DNA of 59,229 nt. Origin: an uncultured Lachnospiraceae bacterium. Its GTDB lineage: Bacteria > Bacillota > Clostridia > Lachnospirales > Lachnospiraceae. Below, in pieces: positions 25,551 to 35,465 of the stretch. A program made the position numbers and the translations under genes. Numbering within the stretch: position 1 is the first letter of the stretch; every line of letters starts with the position of its first letter. Where the stretch lies: the NCBI GenBank assembly GCA_947652925.1, contig CANTEW010000011.1:1-59229 (forward strand), given 5' to 3'. A model generated the notes under the pieces. It worked only from the letters and a program-made list of their open reading frames with translations. It did no database searches and was not told where the DNA came from.

Positions 25551-28500
25551 CTATCTTCTCAACATATGATCCAACGTATCAAACAGGACTTCCACATCTA
25601 TGGGTTTTGCGATATGTCCATCCATCCCACTCTTCAACGCCTCCTGCTTATCTTCTTCAAAAGCGTTGGCTGTCATAGCTATGATCGGTATAGACGCCAA
25701 TCCAGGGTCCTGCAGCCTGCGGATCTCTCTGGCCGCCTGATAGCCGTCCATCACCGGCATCTGGATATCCATGAGTACGAGCTGATAATACCCGGGTTCT
25801 GAGGCCGCCAGCATCTCCACAGCCATCTTCCCGTTCTCCGCAACTTCGATCGTAAAACCCGCCTCACCCAGGATCGCCACAGCGATCTCCTGGTTCAATT
25901 CATTATCTTCTGTCAACAAGATCCGTCCTGTATGTCGTTCCACTGGTCCACCATCATCCTCTTTTCCATCTTCTTCTGCATTTACGATCGACTGCAGACA
26001 ACTGCGCAGCTCTGACAGGAACAGCGGCTTGCTGCAAAATGCCGTGACCCCGGCTTCTATCGCCTCTCCCTCTATGTCTGACCAGTCATATGCAGTCAAC
26101 ACAATGATCGGTACACTATCGCCTGTCTCTTTGCGCACCCTGCGGGTGACTTCCACACCATTCATATCAGGCAGGAGCCAGTCAATGATATACACACCGT
26201 ACTCATCCCCGCGCATCACCGCCTGACGGGTACGCAGCACAGCCTCTTTTCCCGATAGGGTCCATTCTGCCCGCAGCCCGATCTGCTGGAGCATATAGGA
26301 TACGCTGTCACAGGTATTAAAATCATCATCTACCACCAGCGCCCTGCAGTTCTGCAGCTCCGGTATATCCTGCCGCTCTTTTTCTCCCAGATCCAAACGG
26401 AACATAAAGGACACCGTGACTTCCGTACCCGCCCCCTGTTCACTCTTCACTTCAATGGATCCGTTCATCATATCCACGATATTCTTTGTGATCGCCATCC
26501 CAAGGCCGCTCCCTGGGATACCGCTGATCGTCGTGGTATTTTCCCGCTCAAATGGTTCAAAGATATGCGCTACAAATTCCTTGCTCATCCCGATGCCATT
26601 ATCTTTGATGGTAAATTCATAATGAGCCCATCCGGACGGCGCCCCAGGCTTTTCCCGGATCCGCATGCTCACTGCCCCTCCTGCCCCGGTATATTTTACC
26701 GCGTTGCCCAGGAGGTTCAAAAGTACCTGGTTCAGGCGCAGTTTATCACAATAGATATCCTCATCCATGACATCCATCGCATCCATGTATAACTCAAGCT
26801 GCTTTGCATGCACATCTGCCTGGATGATATTGCGCAGCCCCTGGAGGATCTCCGGGAGATTACACGACTGCTCATCCAGATGGATCTTGCCGCTCTCGAT
26901 ACGGCTCATATCCAGGACATCATTGATGAGGCTGAGCAGATGGTTCCCCGAGGTCATGATCTTCTTCAGATATTCCTCCACCTGTTCCTTATTGTCGATA
27001 TGGGTGACTGCCAGGGCTGTAAAGCCAACGATCGCATTCATCGGCGTCCTTATATCATGGGACATATTGGACAAGAACAGGCTCTTGGCTTTGCTGGCCC
27101 GGTTCGCCTGCATGAGAGCGTCTTCCAGCAGGCTCTTTTTCTCCATCTCGTCACGGATCTCTTCGTCCACACTGCGCAGCCCCAGGACAATGCCATGGCT
27201 CTCCTCCCATTCGCCCGCACGGACCACTTTCATCTGAAAGTATTCTGTCTTACCCTTTCTGCTGGTACGGTAATTCATATAAAACAGGCGCTTTTCCGTC
27301 AGTTCTTTCTCCAACTGCTCCAATGAAAATGCCTGGCTGAGCGTTTCCCTGTCTTCCTCATACACGGCCTTCTGTATGTAGCGTTCCACGCTCTCCTGCA
27401 GAGATACCTCCCCATCAAAAATGGGATCGAATACATGCCCCTCCCCATCGTCATTGCGCAGAGTCCTGCCGCTGCCCGTATCCAGATCGAAAAAGCAGAC
27501 AAGGGCATAATCGATGCCCAAAGCCTGGATCATCTCCGCCTGGCGCATCTCCCGTCTCTTCTCCTGCAGCTTTTGCTCTGTGCAATCCAGGACGAACCGC
27601 TGGTAGAACAATTCCCCGTTCTCTTCCAGGAGCTTCACGTTGCCCATGACATGCAGGATATCCCCATTGCGTGACTGCACACGATATTCGATACTGGTAT
27701 TGTCGCCTGCCTTCTTCAGGCTCCGGATAAGTTCCTGGACATTTTCCCTATCTTCTTCCACAACGGAAGAGGCGATCATATCAAAGCCCGTCTCCTCCAA
27801 TTCTTCCTTGGACTCATACCCCAGGATATCCAGAGCAGCCCTGTTGATGCTCAGGACCTTCTTCCCGTCCAGTGAATGGCATACGATCCCGCATTCCATC
27901 GCAGTAAAGATCGTCTCCATCGTACGGTTCTTCCTGAGCAGTTCCTGTTCATAAGCGCGCTCCTGGGTGGCGTCGATGGCCACACCCACAGTCCCCATCA
28001 CGCTCCCATCCAGATCATACAGCGGAGATTTATAGGTGGTGAGTGTCTTCGGACCCTCCCCGGTCTGGATGATCTCCTCAGATACGCAGGTCTCTCTCTT
28101 GGTCATGACCTCGCGCTCTGACTCTATGCAGGCGGGATCGTCCTGTTCCACATCCCAGATATAGGCATGCCCGCGCCCTTCCACCTGCTCTTTCGATTTA
28201 TTGACCGTTTTGCAAAAACTGTCATTTACTTTCTCATGTATCCCGTCCTTATCTTTAAACCAGACAAGCGTCGGGATATTATTGATCGCAGCCTCAAGAT
28301 ACTGCCTGGCCTGCCAATGGTCTTTATCCTCTTTATATCTCTGCTGCCACCTGAGGAAACGGAATCTTACCTCCCCTTCTGACATCGGCATTGTCCAAAT
28401 ATCCCTGATTCCCGAGAGATCATCTGCCATAAGATCTATCTGTTCCCTGTCTGCCAGCAAGATGAGTTCCGCACTGCCGGCTTTGGCCGAGATCAGTGTC

Positions 28501-28697
28501 CGCACCGCCTCTTTTACATCTGGATACCCCTGCAGATCCGCCACTATCACATCCGCTCCCGCCGCCAACGTTTCTTCCGGCCTGTCACTTTCCAGGAATT
28601 CATGCGTAAAATGTTCAAGCGGGGACATTTCTTTTATGATCTCAAATACCCTATGCGGATGGCCTGTCAAATATAACCGCATGTGACAATGGTACAT
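25551..28697 (-). CDS. Hybrid sensor histidine kinase with two receiver domains
   Basis: 1048 residues, no membrane segments, so a cytoplasmic sensor. N-terminal ~120 residues resemble a degenerate receiver; then PAS domains (from ~130 NNIPTLVWFKDKDG, and ~265 FTAMECGIVCHSLDG) and a third PAS-like part; kinase core with SHDIRTPMN (phospho-His), NLLGNAVKYT (N-box), DNGIGM and GSGLGMAI; two receivers with the acceptor Asp in YIIDWLLPDMNG and VLMDIQMPVMDG. No separate output regulator or HPt gene is adjacent. Start at 28697, after AGGGG. Confidence 0.92.
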   Translation of the reverse strand: MYHCHMRLYLTGHPHRVFEIIKEMSPLEHFTHEFLESDRPEETLAAGADVIVADLQGYPDVKEAVRTLISAKAGSAELILLADREQIDLMADDLSGIRDIWTMPMSEGEVRFRFLRWQQRYKEDKDHWQARQYLEAAINNIPTLVWFKDKDGIHEKVNDSFCKTVNKSKEQVEGRGHAYIWDVEQDDPACIESEREVMTKRETCVSEEIIQTGEGPKTLTTYKSPLYDLDGSVMGTVGVAIDATQERAYEQELLRKNRTMETIFTAMECGIVCHSLDGKKVLSINRAALDILGYESKEELEETGFDMIASSVVEEDRENVQELIRSLKKAGDNTSIEYRVQSRNGDILHVMGNVKLLEENGELFYQRFVLDCTEQKLQEKRREMRQAEMIQALGIDYALVCFFDLDTGSGRTLRNDDGEGHVFDPIFDGEVSLQESVERYIQKAVYEEDRETLSQAFSLEQLEKELTEKRLFYMNYRTSRKGKTEYFQMKVVRAGEWEESHGIVLGLRSVDEEIRDEMEKKSLLEDALMQANRASKAKSLFLSNMSHDIRTPMNAIVGFTALAVTHIDNKEQVEEYLKKIMTSGNHLLSLINDVLDMSRIESGKIHLDEQSCNLPEILQGLRNIIQADVHAKQLELYMDAMDVMDEDIYCDKLRLNQVLLNLLGNAVKYTGAGGAVSMRIREKPGAPSGWAHYEFTIKDNGIGMSKEFVAHIFEPFERENTTTISGIPGSGLGMAITKNIVDMMNGSIEVKSEQGAGTEVTVSFMFRLDLGEKERQDIPELQNCRALVVDDDFNTCDSVSYMLQQIGLRAEWTLSGKEAVLRTRQAVMRGDEYGVYIIDWLLPDMNGVEVTRRVRKETGDSVPIIVLTAYDWSDIEGEAIEAGVTAFCSKPLFLSELRSCLQSIVNAEEDGKEDDGGPVERHTGRILLTEDNELNQEIAVAILGEAGFTIEVAENGKMAVEMLAASEPGYYQLVLMDIQMPVMDGYQAAREIRRLQDPGLASIPIIAMTANAFEEDKQEALKSGMDGHIAKPIDVEVLFDTLDHMLRR

Positions 28698-28723
28698 TAC
28701 AGTTTCCCCCTATACATTTAGTA

Positions 28724-29608
28724 TCAACCCAACATATACCTTTGGAATCTTAACGCTTCCTCTGCATCTTTGTCAAGAGCTTCCTCAGAAATATTTTCCA
28801 CAAGGTCCCTCCATATCCGGATATCTCTCCCAACTGTCCCTCCAGGGATCACGAAAGGCTCCATGACCACCGTGCCGTCATAGCCGATATCTGCCAGCGC
28901 ATCATGGATCTCTCTCCAGGGAGTCCGCCCCTGTCCAGGCACCATCCGGTTACACTCTCCTGTGTGGAAATGCCCCAGAAGATCCCCGGCTGTGCGGATG
29001 GCATTTCCAATACTCTGCTCTTCGATATTCATATGGAAAGTATCCAGCATGACCTTTATATTTGTCGCTCTGGACTCCAGCTGACGGACAGACTGTACGA
29101 ACGCCGCGCCTTCTCTCGCCGTATTCAGCACATGGTTCTCAAACCTGTTCAGGACTTCCATCCCGATCGTCTCGATCCCCCAGTCCATGCCGATCCTGCC
29201 CAGTCTCGCCACGCCTTCGATCCCCCGCTCCCAGTCCCCTTTCTTGTCTACAGGCTTGCTGTAGTCAATGGGCCAACAGGAATAAAGCGCCCCTCCGATC
29301 AATGTAGCGCCTATCTTCTCCATCCGCTGGAACAGATCCTCATAAAAAGCCAGAGCATGTTCCCGTACTTTCGGATCGGCGGATGCGATATTATTCTCCG
29401 GCGCCGGCCCATATCCCACTGTCAGCCGTATACCGTGCGCCTGTGCGCACTCCCGCAGTTCTGATAACTGCGCCGGCGTATACTCTGGGAGCGGCCCCGC
29501 CGCGATCTCCAGGATGTCAAACCCAAGGTCTGCCACCTTCTCTATATAATGCAGATAATCACCGCTCCATTCCCTTTCCCAATACGCGTAATAAATGCCA
29601 TGCTGCAT
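28724..29608 (-). CDS. D-psicose/D-tagatose 3-epimerase family protein
   Basis: 294 residues, usual length for ketose 3-epimerases. MQHGIYYAYWEREW and the four metal ligands are present: Glu in MEVLNRFENH, Asp in VMLDTFHMNIEE, His in GHFHTGECNR, Glu in VVMEPFV. It interconverts ketohexoses at C3 (fructose-psicose or tagatose-sorbose). I placed the start at 29608 because AAAGGAG lies before that ATG; the longer frame to 29695 reads through the inverted repeat and is not coding. No sugar transporter is next to it. Confidence 0.92.
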   Translation of the reverse strand: MQHGIYYAYWEREWSGDYLHYIEKVADLGFDILEIAAGPLPEYTPAQLSELRECAQAHGIRLTVGYGPAPENNIASADPKVREHALAFYEDLFQRMEKIGATLIGGALYSCWPIDYSKPVDKKGDWERGIEGVARLGRIGMDWGIETIGMEVLNRFENHVLNTAREGAAFVQSVRQLESRATNIKVMLDTFHMNIEEQSIGNAIRTAGDLLGHFHTGECNRMVPGQGRTPWREIHDALADIGYDGTVVMEPFVIPGGTVGRDIRIWRDLVENISEEALDKDAEEALRFQRYMLG

Positions 29609-29638
29609 CTTCCTTCTCCTTTCCTTCCAAAAAATAGA

Positions 29639-29698
29639 AGGGTGTGTTTGAAAACCCATCCACGCTCTCTGCTCTGTACGCATTTCCAAACACACCCT
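29639..29698. repeat. 60-base inverted repeat (possible small mobile relic)
   Basis: AGGGTGTGTTTG (29639-29650) and CAAACACACCCT (29687-29698) are perfect 12-base inverted arms; the inner flanks (GAAAAC / CATTTC) pair partly. The arm resembles the end of the 144-base repeat at 57777 (GAGTGTGTTTTAAAACC), so it could be the shrunken relic of a related element. Confidence 0.5.
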
Positions 29699-29714
29699 AA
29701 TGATCCATTACGGG

Positions 29715-29743
29715 CAAAGAACCCCGCACTTGCGGGATCCTTT
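29715..29743 (-). terminator. Terminator of the chemoreceptor gene
   Basis: CCCCGCA and TGCGGGA-type arms within AAAGAACCCCGCACTTGCGGG pair around a short loop, flanked by AAAG and CTTT; it lies 14 bases beyond the receptor stop. Confidence 0.8.
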
Positions 29744-29756
29744 GATCATTTTATGT

Positions 29757-31718
29757 TTAATATTTAGAATAATCATCCTGGAAGTGTATCTCGCCGACCT
29801 GATCCCTGATCTCCGGGCTGAGCGTAGCTTCCACATTAGGATCCATATCTTGTTTCGTATCAGGTGCCGGTGAAGACCACTGATGGCTTGCCGCGGGGCT
29901 GCTGTCGAATTTCAGCTGAAGTTTTGCCGGAGCCGGAGCTTTCGGCGCGGGCTTCGGTACAGCAGGTGCTTTCTTATTGGGAGTAACTGCCGGCGCCGCT
30001 TTCGTCGTACCGCCTTCGTCCTCGTTGCGGAATGTGAATCTGCCAAGCAGGCTATGTAACAGACGGGCTTGTCCGGAAAGCTCCTGACTGGCCGCAGCGC
30101 TCTGCTCCGCAGTCGCTGAGTTTGTCTGGACCACACTGGCGATCTGGTCGATACCCAATGTGATCTGTGAGATAGACTCTGCCTGTGCGGTAGACGCCTT
30201 GGATATATCGTTGATGATCCCCACCACTTCCTCTGAATCAGCGACTGCCGCCTGGACAGAGGCTGCCGTCTCACTGGCGATCTTTGTACCATTTTCCACT
30301 GCGTGGATCGCGCTCTCGATCAGAGCGGTCGTATTGCTGGCAGCTTCCGCACTCTTTCCTGCCAAGCTGCGCACTTCATCAGCCACGACTGCAAAACCTT
30401 TTCCAGCCGCTCCAGCCCTGGCAGCTTCCACAGCTGCATTCAATGCCAGGATGTTGGTCTGGAATGCGATATCTTCGATCGTCTTGATGATCTTACCGAT
30501 CTCATTGGATGCCTCGCTGATCTTGTTCATCGCCTGGATCATCTCAGTCATCTGCTCATTGCTCTCATTCAGCTTGCCGCCCATACGGTCCGCGCGCATG
30601 CTGGCGTCTTCTGCATTCTGGGCATTCTTATTGACATTCTGGGAGATACCGTTGATCGTAGCCGCCAGTTCCTGTACGGAGCTTGCCTGCTCGGTCGCTC
30701 CCTGGGATAACGCCTGTGAACCATCGGAAACCTGATCCGCGCTGGAATCTACCTGCTCGGTCGCCGAACTGATCTGGTCCAGCGTATCATTCAGATTATA
30801 CGCGATCAAACGCATGGCAGCCAAGAGCGGTGCAAAATCCTGCTGATAAGCGTCCGTACACTTGCTGTATACATCGAAATTCCCTTTCGCCATGTCCTCC
30901 AGGATCTGTTCTTCATCTTCTATGATCGCATTCAACGTACTCACGATAGATTGGGTGGAATCCGCCAGGATCCTCGTCTCATCCTGACTGTCCACAACGG
31001 GCACGGGAGCTGAGAGATCACCTTTTGCCAAGAGCGCCAAGCGTTCAGCACATTCTCTGACAGGTGTGGCGATACTATGTGAGATCTTCGCCGAGATACC
31101 AAAAGCCAGGAGGATCACGATGATGATGACGGCGATGACCAGGATCACTGCACTGTTCGCCAGCCTTGCAAGGTCATGGAGACTCTGTTTTGCCGCGTCG
31201 GATTTCGCCTGCATGATCGTACTCTGGTTCTCATAGGCCTTCTCGTAAAGAGGATCCACTTCAGCCCTGCACTGGTCGAACACTTTCTCCATCTCATCGC
31301 CAGTGGCGTTCCTTCCCAGCTCCACATACTTCTGGGCCAGATCCTCATATTCTTTCAGGTTCACTTCCCAATCCTTGAAGGCTTGTTTCCCAGTATCTGT
31401 ATTTAAAGTGACTTCCACCGCCTTCATATATGCTTCCGTCTTATCAAAATTGTCATTTAATTCTTCTTCAAGTTCAGCCATCAATGACTCGTCAGATGTG
31501 TTGATGATATCATGGAGACCACGCCTGGTCGCCGTAAACGTCACAGACCCGTAACCCAGGTCGCCCAACGCGAGCCCGTTATTTTCCAGATCATAGGAAT
31601 ACTTCGAATCCACATACTTGAGTGATATCAGTCCCGCTATACCCGATATAGCAGCCAACAAGGTGACCAACAAAAAAACAATGGTCATTTTTTTTCTGAG
31701 GTTCATCGTCTTAAACAT
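29757..31718 (-). CDS. Methyl-accepting chemotaxis protein
   Basis: 653 residues: TM1 (~12-32), a ~150-residue four-helix-bundle sensor, TM2 (~187-210), HAMP, then a long signalling coiled coil with the invariant tip [19 protein letters not shown]. It passes ligand signals to CheA/CheW. The C-terminal ~80 residues are Pro/Ala/Lys-rich and lack a CheR-binding pentapeptide. It stands alone; no che genes are near. A possible promoter (TTGGAT-18-TATACT) lies upstream on the minus strand. Confidence 0.95.
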   Translation of the reverse strand: MFKTMNLRKKMTIVFLLVTLLAAISGIAGLISLKYVDSKYSYDLENNGLALGDLGYGSVTFTATRRGLHDIINTSDESLMAELEEELNDNFDKTEAYMKAVEVTLNTDTGKQAFKDWEVNLKEYEDLAQKYVELGRNATGDEMEKVFDQCRAEVDPLYEKAYENQSTIMQAKSDAAKQSLHDLARLANSAVILVIAVIIIVILLAFGISAKISHSIATPVRECAERLALLAKGDLSAPVPVVDSQDETRILADSTQSIVSTLNAIIEDEEQILEDMAKGNFDVYSKCTDAYQQDFAPLLAAMRLIAYNLNDTLDQISSATEQVDSSADQVSDGSQALSQGATEQASSVQELAATINGISQNVNKNAQNAEDASMRADRMGGKLNESNEQMTEMIQAMNKISEASNEIGKIIKTIEDIAFQTNILALNAAVEAARAGAAGKGFAVVADEVRSLAGKSAEAASNTTALIESAIHAVENGTKIASETAASVQAAVADSEEVVGIINDISKASTAQAESISQITLGIDQIASVVQTNSATAEQSAAASQELSGQARLLHSLLGRFTFRNEDEGGTTKAAPAVTPNKKAPAVPKPAPKAPAPAKLQLKFDSSPAASHQWSSPAPDTKQDMDPNVEATLSPEIRDQVGEIHFQDDYSKY

Positions 31719-31892
31719 ACTTTTAATACCTGCCTTTAACTTTGATAGTATAGATAAATAAACGTTTACTATCCAAGGGCTAAAGATCAGCCATCAGCTC
31801 TATTGAATAGTAATATATATAATGTTTTCTTTATTGTGATATATCGACAAAAACGCAAAAAAGATAAGGGACATTTATGAAAAAAATGCAAC

Positions 31893-31921
31893 TTTACAAA
31901 CATTTTTTTTTCTGCTATGAT
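31893..31921 (+). promoter_or_regulatory. Promoter of phosphopantetheinyl transferase gene
   Basis: TTTACA (31893-31898), 17 bases mostly T, TATGAT (31916-31921), ~50 bases before the start. The rest of the 255-base gap back to the receptor gene is A/T-rich with no gene. Confidence 0.6.
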
Positions 31922-31973
31922 CTTTGGGAAATGAGTATTTTTCCCAAGATCGTCAAGGAGGATAAAAAAAACA

Positions 31974-32618
31974 ATGGTCTTGACTTGGATCGGAGATGTC
32001 CGCCCCCTTTTACAGGAGTCCTGTTATCTGAGATACTGGCGCCAGCTCCCGGCTTTCCGCCGGGAAAAAGCTGACAGATACCGTTTTCCCATGGGACGCG
32101 CCCTGAGTGTAGGTGTCTGGATCTTATGGCAGCAGGCCCAGGCAGACTATGGGCTTCCCCAGGACGCTCCCTTTAATCTGTCACATTCCGGTCACTATGC
32201 CTTATGTTCGGCAGAGACAGGTACAGAGGAGCTGTCTGGTGCAGGCCGGATCCGGGTGGGTTGTGATGTGGAACAGATCCATGCCTACCAGGAAGGGATC
32301 GCCCGGCGTTTTTTTTCTCCAGAAGAATATCGGCACATCCAGTCCCAGGAGGATCTGACCGTACAGACGGAACTCTTTTACCGCTACTGGGTCTTAAAAG
32401 AAAGCTTTATCAAGGCCACACGCCAGGGGATGGCCATGGCGCTGGATTCTTTCTCCTTTGATATAAAGTACAAAAAAGATCCAGTTTTAACGTCCTGCCC
32501 CGCCCCTTACAGGAAAGAGGAGCATCACTTCCGCGAATTTACCCTGGCTTCTTACCGGGCAGCCGTCTGTTCCACCGACCCTGTGATCGACCCTATGCTG
32601 CACTGGGTGGTCTTCTGA
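31974..32618 (+). CDS. 4'-phosphopantetheinyl transferase, Sfp type
   Basis: 214 residues with the two Sfp motifs: RVGCDVEQI (Mg-binding Asp) and FYRYWVLKESFIKATRQGM (WxxKES). It moves phosphopantetheine from CoA to a carrier-protein Ser. Sfp types serve peptide or polyketide synthetases, but no such cluster is visible here, so it may act on fatty-acid ACP or a distant cluster. AAGGAGG precedes the ATG. Confidence 0.92.
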   Translation: MVLTWIGDVRPLLQESCYLRYWRQLPAFRREKADRYRFPMGRALSVGVWILWQQAQADYGLPQDAPFNLSHSGHYALCSAETGTEELSGAGRIRVGCDVEQIHAYQEGIARRFFSPEEYRHIQSQEDLTVQTELFYRYWVLKESFIKATRQGMAMALDSFSFDIKYKKDPVLTSCPAPYRKEEHHFREFTLASYRAAVCSTDPVIDPMLHWVVF

Positions 32619-32629
32619 AATATCAGATC

Positions 32630-32887
32630 TCAGCATTTATCTTTTAGGCACTGATCTTCCTTGATCTCCACCAGGATGATATCTTCTCCGATCTGACAGA
32701 TACACCCCCAGGGGATGATATACTCACTGTCCCGCCCCATAAAACCAAAGATACGTCCCGGACCGGGGAGGATCAGCGCCGTCAGATTCCCGGTCTTGGG
32801 GTTGAACTCCACATCGATGGGGCAGCCCAGGCTCTTGCATGTACAGGCGTTGATGACCTCTTTTTGTTTCAATTCGCATACCCGCAT
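32630..32887 (-). CDS. YlmC/YmxH-family sporulation protein (PRC barrel)
   Basis: 85 residues, MRVCELKQKEVINACTCKSLG and IIPWGCICQIGEDIILVEI: the clostridial YlmC/YmxH family. It is a single small PRC-barrel domain of unclear mechanism linked to sporulation. It converges on the transferase gene with an 11-base gap. Confidence 0.88.
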   Translation of the reverse strand: MRVCELKQKEVINACTCKSLGCPIDVEFNPKTGNLTALILPGPGRIFGFMGRDSEYIIPWGCICQIGEDIILVEIKEDQCLKDKC

Positions 32888-32979
32888 AGAAAAAAATCCT
32901 TTTTATGTAACTATATGGCCGTCTGTATGAAAAGAGACTCACAAAAACCGCTCACCATCCACATAAGGAGGTATAGATC

Positions 32980-33429
32980 ATGAGATGTCCCTTCTGTAAC
33001 CAGGAAAATACCCGGGTCGTTGATTCAAGGCCTGTGGAGGAAAATAATTCTATACGCCGACGGCGTCTGTGCGACGCATGCGCCCGGCGCTTTACCACTT
33101 ATGAAAAAGTGGAAACGATCCCTCTGATCATCATCAAGAAAGATATGAGCCGCGAACAGTATGACCGTACGAAGATAGAGAACGGCGTCCTGCGCGCCTG
33201 CCACAAACGGCCTGTCTCCGCTGATCAGGTAGACGATGCAGTGGATGCGATCGAGACTACGATCTTCAACGAAGGCGAACGAGAGATCCCCAGTTCCCGC
33301 ATCGGCGAGATCGTGATGGAACATCTGAAACCTCTGGACGGAGTCGCTTATGTACGCTTTGCTTCCGTATACAGAGAGTTTAAAGACATCAACACATTTA
33401 TGGATGAACTAAAAAAGATCCTGGAGTGA
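32980..33429 (+). CDS. nrdR: NrdR, ribonucleotide reductase repressor
   Basis: 149 residues. Zinc finger CPFC...CDAC and an ATP-cone domain with VETIPLIIIKKD. It senses dATP/ATP and represses ribonucleotide reductase genes. AAGGAGG sits ~9 bases before the ATG. The next gene starts 7 bases after the stop. Confidence 0.96.
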   Translation: MRCPFCNQENTRVVDSRPVEENNSIRRRRLCDACARRFTTYEKVETIPLIIIKKDMSREQYDRTKIENGVLRACHKRPVSADQVDDAVDAIETTIFNEGEREIPSSRIGEIVMEHLKPLDGVAYVRFASVYREFKDINTFMDELKKILE

Positions 33430-33436
33430 CCCCCTT

Positions 33437-34396
33437 ATGAAAGATTCTAAGATCTATTACAGTGTAGGCCCCCTATTATATTGTCCGGCCAATAACAAGT
33501 CCGTGGCAGGACACATCATAGAGCAGAGATTCGGCAGCGGCTTTTCTCTGGCTCTGTGCCTGGAAGACACCATCCCAGACGCCTATGTGGAAGAGGCAGA
33601 ACACATACTCGCCCACACGCTCCTCTGCCTGTACCGCCAGACTATGGAACAGAGCTTCTTCCTCCCCAAGATATTCATACGTGTCAGGAGATCCCAACAG
33701 GTCCAGCGGCTCATGCATCTGCTGCAAGAGAGCATGTCCATCGTGACCGGGTTCATCCTCCCGGGATTTTCTCCCGATAATGCAGATGACCACATACACG
33801 CTGTTATATCTGCCAACGAACGCTCCAAAAGACAGCTGTATATGATGCCCATCTATGAGAGCCCCTGCCTGGTGGACTTAAGGAGCCGCTATGAGATCTT
33901 GTACTCTCTGAAAGACAGATTGCGGCAAGTCGAAGATCTGGTCCTCAACATCCGGGTGGGCGGCAATGACTTGTGCAATATATTCGGCTTCCGCCGCCAG
34001 GTCACAAGATCGATACATGAGATCGGCCCTGTGGCCAGTATCCTCTCAGATATCGTCACCGTCTACGGGACTGACTATGTTGTGTCCGGCCCTGTATGGG
34101 AGTATTTCAGCGGAGATGGCTGGGCGCAGGGACTCGCCAGCGAGATCGCTGATGACCGCGCATGCGGCCTGATCGGAAAGACCGTCATCCATCCTGCCCA
34201 GATCCCGGTCGCCAACGACGCATTCAAGGTCCCCGCAGCTGACCTGCACGACGCAGTATCCATCTTAAACTGGGACAGATCTTCTCATTCCCTGGTCGCC
34301 GCCGATCCGAGATCTGAGCGGATGGATGAATACAAGACACACTATAACTGGGCCAGACAGACAGTCTTTTTGGCCGAAGTATTTGGTACAAGATAG
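33437..34396 (+). CDS. CitE-like lyase of the Ter stress module (HpcH/HpaI family)
   Basis: 319 residues. A TIM-barrel lyase: ALCLEDTIPD (acidic metal site), FIRVRR (Arg for the acyl group), IRVGGNDLCNIFG and GLIGKTVIHPAQIPVAN are HpcH/HpaI-citrate lyase beta signatures. This subgroup occurs with TerD, phosphoribosyltransferase-TRSP and StiP in the proposed Ter-linked pathway for a nucleoside-like metabolite. Those three genes lie right beside it on the other strand, 3' ends 7 bases apart. Reaction not known. Confidence 0.85.
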   Translation: MKDSKIYYSVGPLLYCPANNKSVAGHIIEQRFGSGFSLALCLEDTIPDAYVEEAEHILAHTLLCLYRQTMEQSFFLPKIFIRVRRSQQVQRLMHLLQESMSIVTGFILPGFSPDNADDHIHAVISANERSKRQLYMMPIYESPCLVDLRSRYEILYSLKDRLRQVEDLVLNIRVGGNDLCNIFGFRRQVTRSIHEIGPVASILSDIVTVYGTDYVVSGPVWEYFSGDGWAQGLASEIADDRACGLIGKTVIHPAQIPVANDAFKVPAADLHDAVSILNWDRSSHSLVAADPRSERMDEYKTHYNWARQTVFLAEVFGTR

Positions 34397-34403
34397 CCCA
34401 CAT

Positions 34404-35465
34404 TCACACAACCTCCATCTTCTTGATGATCCCGCAGCATTTATAATGCACCAGGGGATGATCCTCTACGGGCACCTGCTTCTCTTGCGCCAGTCTGATC
34501 ACATGGCGCAGTGCCCGGTCCTCCCTGTATCTTCCATCTATCAATATCTTCCAGGGGACTCTCCTGAGCAGCACGCGGGTCGTCTCACCCACGCCCGGCT
34601 TGATGAGACCGATATCATCCACCGCAAACTCTCCCGCGATCTTCTCCACCTCATGGATCCCCAGGCCCTCCGCCTGTTTCCCGCTGCATCTATTCTCTTT
34701 CCTAAAATGAGCTTCTACAGCGTGTATAAATCCATACGTCAGGTCAGAATGTACAAGTTCTCCGTAATAGACCGCCCCATGGAAATCATCTTTCCCTATG
34801 ATATCCTCTCTCAAAAATGTCCTGCTGAGCAGCCCGGATACCGTACAGTTCAGGCACGAACTGGGGATCAGGATATCCTCATGGGTCCCACACAGATCCG
34901 TCACATTCGCCGGATCAGCCAGGACTGCCATATCCCCAGCCACCCCCTCATATGGAGCTATCTCCCTGCGCAGTCCATCATATATAGCCCCTTTTCCGAT
35001 CCAGCCATCCACAAACAGCAGCCGCTCTGGAGCATAACACCCCAGGAGATAGCCCATGGCGTTGTGGTCGATCTCCCTGCCGCGGATGATCGAAATAGCA
35101 TAATGGGGGAGTTCTCTGTCATATTTCCACTGTATATAATGTTTTAATAAGATACCGATGGACACGCCGGCCCTGGCCAGAGAGACGAGTACCGTCTCAG
35201 GCCCCCGGACCTCCATGATCCGATCTGCCAGCACTCCCACCGCCTCCGCCACCTGTCCGGAATACTCCCTGAGAGCCTCCTCATAGACAGCCATATATCC
35301 CGGAGTGGGTACATACTCTACAGGGAGCATCTCGCAGTAATGGACACCCGACTGGATCAGCCTCTCCCTCTCTTCTGTTGACAGCGGCTCCACCTGCCCG
35401 GTGATATCTTTGAGCAGCAATGTCACATCTTCTTCCCTATACGAACTCCTCAAGTCCCGCACCAC
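34404..35465 (-). CDS. stiP: StiP-family cysteine protease-like protein
   Basis: 353 residues. Matches the StiP family found with Ter genes: SSYREEDVTLLLKDI near the start, PETVLVSLARAGVSIGILLKHY (phosphoribosyltransferase-like), and SSCLNCTVSGLLSRTF with the likely active Cys. The GTG start overlaps the upstream gene end by 16 bases, so it is coupled to it. In Ter operons its role is unclear; protease or amidase activity is predicted, not shown. Confidence 0.85.
   Translation of the reverse strand: MVRDLRSSYREEDVTLLLKDITGQVEPLSTEERERLIQSGVHYCEMLPVEYVPTPGYMAVYEEALREYSGQVAEAVGVLADRIMEVRGPETVLVSLARAGVSIGILLKHYIQWKYDRELPHYAISIIRGREIDHNAMGYLLGCYAPERLLFVDGWIGKGAIYDGLRREIAPYEGVAGDMAVLADPANVTDLCGTHEDILIPSSCLNCTVSGLLSRTFLREDIIGKDDFHGAVYYGELVHSDLTYGFIHAVEAHFRKENRCSGKQAEGLGIHEVEKIAGEFAVDDIGLIKPGVGETTRVLLRRVPWKILIDGRYREDRALRHVIRLAQEKQVPVEDHPLVHYKCCGIIKKMEVV

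Noticed and set aside
29608-29695. Longer start (29695) for the ketose epimerase
   Set aside because: Would translate the inverted repeat; the AAAGGAG site and family start support 29608.
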